Source: Chitinispirillales bacterium (GTDB taxonomy: Bacteria; Fibrobacterota; Chitinivibrionia; Chitinivibrionales; Chitinivibrionaceae). Taken from it: a stretch of DNA of 24,925 nt. The translations under genes and the position numbers were made by a program. Positions 22,871 to 24,925 of the stretch are shown in pieces. The stretch is from NCBI GenBank assembly GCA_031254455.1, contig JAIRUI010000031.1, positions 1 to 24,925 on the forward strand, given 5' to 3'. Each line of letters begins with the position of its first letter. Within the stretch, counting starts at the first letter, position 1. The notes beneath the pieces are model-generated. The model worked only from the letters and a program-made list of their open reading frames with translations. It was not told where the DNA came from and ran no database searches.

Positions 22871-24235
22871 TCAAGAATCGCTTTCAAATTCTTCACGGGT
22901 TTTCGCTCCGCTGCGTCCCGGGCTTTTGAAATCCAATACGACAAATAAACCCTCAAATTCAAAAACGTCATAAATTCGATTTTTAAGATACCGAGCGTAA
23001 TCTTGTGTAACTCGGTTTGGGTTTGTGCAAAAAATTATAAAGTGCGGGTATTCGTCCTCCTGTTGCTTAATTCCCAAAAATCGAACCGCTTCGCCTACAA
23101 TATACGGATGAGGATTTCGCCGCGTCCATGAAAAAAATTTGTCTTCAAGCTCGGATTTTGGAACAATAAACTGCGATCTTTCTTTAATTTTAAGCGATAA
23201 TCTTACAATATCGACTACTCGCTGCCCTGTCAATGCCGAAATTGAAATCATAGGAATATTTTCCAAATCTTTGTATGATTCACGGCTTGTTTTTACCAGG
23301 GTGTCGAATGTTTTACCGTCTTTTTCAATAATATCCCACTTGTTCCAGCATATAATCAGTCCTTTTCTTTCGGATATTATATGCGCTACGATTTTCATGT
23401 CCTGTTCGCTCAATTTTCTTGCGGTATCTACAAGTAAAACCGCAATGTTGCAGCGAGCGATGCTTCCCAGAGCGCGTAAATTTGAATAATATTCCACATC
23501 GTCGTTTACTCTAGCTTTTTTGCGAAGCCCGGCCGTATCTATAAGTTTTATTAAATTCCCGTTGAAATCAAACGAAGTGTCTATACTGTCGCGAGTTGTG
23601 CCGGCAATTTCACTTACAATTACCCGTTTATCACCCAGAATTTTATTCACAAGCGATGATTTTCCCGAATTCGGACGACCTACGACCGCGATCTTTACGG
23701 CGTAGTTTATCTCGTCTTTCTTTTTTTCAACGGCGTTTACTTTTTCAATGATTTTATCAAGCATATCGCCAACGCCTTTTCCGTGAAGCGCCGAAACGCC
23801 TATAGGTTCGCCCAATCCCAAATTCCAATAACTATGCATTGTAATTTCCGCAGACGGAGATTCGGTTTTATTTACCGCTAAAATTAACTTGTCGCTGCAT
23901 TGTTTTCGCAAACGGACTGCAATTTCACAGTCCAAATCGCTCGGCTCAACGTCGGCGGCAGCCAAAAACAAAACAACGTCCGCCTCATTTACCGCAATAT
24001 TGACTTGACGATTAATTTCCCGTTCCATTTTTTCTTTCGATTCCGGAACCATTCCACCGGTATCGATAATCGTAAAATGTGAACCGTTCCATTCCGCTTC
24101 CATATAATTTCTGTCGCGCGTTACGCCTGGTCTGTCGTCGACGACCGCTATTTTTTTCTTCAAAATTCTGTTAAAAAGCGTCGATTTGCCGACATTTGGT
24201 CGTCCGACAACCGCTACGGTCGGAAGTTTTGTCAT
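22871..24235 (-). CDS. der: Ribosome-assembly GTPase Der (EngA)
   Basis: A 454-residue double-GTPase needed for 50S subunit maturation. GTPase 1 (1-165) has G1 GRPNVGKS (11-18), G3 DTGG (58-61) and G4 NKTE at 122-125, where the family normally has NKxD. GTPase 2 (about 178-350) has GRPNSGKSS, DTAG (233-236) and a normal NKWD (298-301). The KH-like domain (about 355-440) ends in FEGLFVVLDFKSPGR. AAGGAA lies before the ATG. The gene is followed by a terminator and stands alone, divergent from flagellin. Confidence 0.95.
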   Translation of the reverse strand: MTKLPTVAVVGRPNVGKSTLFNRILKKKIAVVDDRPGVTRDRNYMEAEWNGSHFTIIDTGGMVPESKEKMEREINRQVNIAVNEADVVLFLAAADVEPSDLDCEIAVRLRKQCSDKLILAVNKTESPSAEITMHSYWNLGLGEPIGVSALHGKGVGDMLDKIIEKVNAVEKKKDEINYAVKIAVVGRPNSGKSSLVNKILGDKRVIVSEIAGTTRDSIDTSFDFNGNLIKLIDTAGLRKKARVNDDVEYYSNLRALGSIARCNIAVLLVDTARKLSEQDMKIVAHIISERKGLIICWNKWDIIEKDGKTFDTLVKTSRESYKDLENIPMISISALTGQRVVDIVRLSLKIKERSQFIVPKSELEDKFFSWTRRNPHPYIVGEAVRFLGIKQQEDEYPHFIIFCTNPNRVTQDYARYLKNRIYDVFEFEGLFVVLDFKSPGRSGAKTREEFESDS

Positions 24236-24335
24236 TTTATTTCCTTTATTGTAACACGCATACGAGTTTCATCGTTTATTCGCTAATTCCACTCTACAAG
24301 TCGATGTTTGATTTGAATCCCATATAAAAATACTA

Positions 24336-24396
24336 TTTGCCAAAAAAATCGACACTCCTCGTGAAAAAATAAGCGATAAAAATCGCTACTGGCAAA
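24336..24396. other. Nested inverted repeats between der and flagellin
   Basis: TTTGCCA (24336-24342) and TGGCAAA (24390-24396) enclose a 6-bp hairpin AGCGAT-AAAA-ATCGCT (24372-24387). On the minus strand that hairpin is followed by TATTTTTT, so it would act as a terminator or der-leader attenuator in that direction. The 427-bp gap (24236-24662) otherwise holds only the flagellin promoter and leader; no ORF of note is seen. Confidence 0.4.
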
Positions 24397-24558
24397 AAAT
24401 GAAAGAGACATGTCCTTACTAATCGCTCAAATATATAACGGCGGCGGGAAAGTTTGTCGGTATTAGGTGAAAGTCGGGGTGAGACAGAAAAAAATATTCA
24501 TAAAGTCCGCTTGTAGAGAGGAAAAAATAATTTTTTTTCAAAAAACATAAAAAAAGTA

Positions 24559-24593
24559 TAAAGGTTTATTTAAATAATTACGATAAATATAAT
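24559..24593 (+). promoter_or_regulatory. Sigma-28-like flagellin promoter
   Basis: TAAA (24559-24562), 16 nt, then TACGATAA (24579-24586) matches the flagellar sigma factor consensus TAAA-N15-GCCGATAA at 6 of 8 bases in the -10. A sigma-70-like TATAAT at 24588-24593 overlaps it, so housekeeping transcription is an alternative. Confidence 0.6.
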
Positions 24594-24595
24594 GT

Positions 24596-24659
24596 AGCGG
24601 CAAGGATGCCGTTAGAAAAATAAACAAACAGCCGTTATTACGGCGAAACATGGAGGTTT
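24596..24659 (+). promoter_or_regulatory. Flagellin leader with two CsrA-type GGA hexaloop hairpins
   Basis: Hairpin 1 is AGCGGC-AAGGAT-GCCGTT (24596-24613), six pairs with one G-U, presenting GGA in a 6-nt loop. Hairpin 2 is AAAC-ATGGAG-GTTT (24646-24659), whose loop holds the GGA of the ribosome site GGAGG (24652-24656). Between them GCCGT-TATT-ACGGC (24631-24644) forms a third stem, and GCCGTTA is present twice (24608 and 24631), so alternative pairing is possible. GGA in a hexaloop, one copy on the ribosome site, is the known form of CsrA targets such as the Bacillus hag leader. Confidence 0.55.
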
Positions 24660-24662
24660 CTT

Positions 24663-24925
24663 ATGCGTATCAATCACAATGTACCATCAATCGTTACTCA
24701 GAACGCTCTTGCGTCTAACAACAGAGCGCTCAGCAAAGACCTTGAAAAGTTATCCACCGGTCTTAGAATTAACAGATCCAGCGACGACGCCGCGGGTTTG
24801 TCCGTGTCGGAAGGTTTAAGAACTCAAATCAGAGGCGTAGAACAAGCAAAGAAGAACACTATGGACGGTATCAGCGCTTTAAACATCGCCGAAGGAGCGA
24901 TGAACGAAATTCATGCGATTTTGCA
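24663..24925 (+). CDS. Flagellin, N-terminal part (truncated by window edge)
   Basis: The ATG at 24663 follows GGAGG by 6 nt and the frame is open to the window end (87 full codons). The sequence MRINHNVPSIVTQNAL, then LSTGLRINRSSDDAAGLSVSE and QIRGVEQAKKNTMDGISALNIAEGAM, is the conserved D0/D1 helix region of flagellin, including the SGLRIN-type motif for filament polymerisation. The variable surface domain and C-terminal helix lie outside the window, so single- versus multi-flagellin status is not visible. Codon use (AAC, GGT, CTT) looks like that of a highly expressed gene. Confidence 0.96.
   Translation, partial: MRINHNVPSIVTQNALASNNRALSKDLEKLSTGLRINRSSDDAAGLSVSEGLRTQIRGVEQAKKNTMDGISALNIAEGAMNEIHAIL

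Noticed and set aside
24236..24660. Riboswitch (for example c-di-GMP) before flagellin
   Set aside because: No conserved riboswitch core was recognised; the leader is explained by GGA hairpins and a ribosome site.

Overview
The window is an AT-rich (roughly 40% GC by eye), gene-dense stretch of a diderm, flagellated bacterium. Evidence for two membranes is a TonB-family protein, LptC and an OstA/LptA-like protein, an MlaE permease and a heptosyltransferase-type GT9; evidence for motility is CheA and a flagellin. Protein style (LDVS-type leucine-rich repeats, E. coli-like class II aldolase, PheS with a CxxC insert) would fit Fibrobacterota or a related FCB or spirochaete-like lineage, but the sequence alone does not settle this.

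Layout. 1-638 (minus): 5' part of a secreted leucine-rich-repeat protein cut by the window edge. 640-1309: mostly non-coding, with a 17-G homopolymer inside a doubtful ORF. 1310-1966: TonB-family protein. 1990-9648: a complete phosphate-starvation locus in two convergent arms, pstA, pstB, phoU, phoB, phoR on plus and pstS2, pstS1, pstC on minus. Each of pstA, pstB, pstS1 and pstS2 is preceded by 11-nt-period direct repeats that look like PhoB boxes. Both PstS proteins have their two halves in swapped (circularly permuted) order relative to textbook PstS. 9836-10283: a broken small membrane-protein gene and a GC-rich folded element. 10290-12395: cheA. 12488-17409 (minus): fbaA, pheS, tyrA, lptC, lptA, closely packed. 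17523-18551: STAS-MlaE fusion. 18606-20240 (minus): ABC-F ATPase of the YbiT/YkpA type. 20515-22547: operon of an unknown helical protein, a HAD phosphatase and a GT9 glycosyltransferase. 22645-22755 (minus): a short, probably truncated Phd/YefM-type antitoxin. 22871-24235 (minus): der. 24559-24925: flagellin start behind a sigma-28-like promoter, with a leader containing two hexaloop hairpins that each expose GGA, the form of a CsrA target.

How they work together. PhoR/PhoB/PhoU would sense phosphate supply through the PstSCAB transporter and drive the boxes in front of pstA, pstB and both pstS genes. The lpt and mla genes, GT9 and TonB serve the outer envelope. CheA and flagellin belong to motility and lie apart from any other motility genes in this window.

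The best candidates for something new are the permuted tandem PstS pair, the flagellin leader, the folded element at 10195-10283, and the two G-tract loci (903-919 and about 9983-9994). No CRISPR array, tRNA, rRNA or intact mobile element was recognised.
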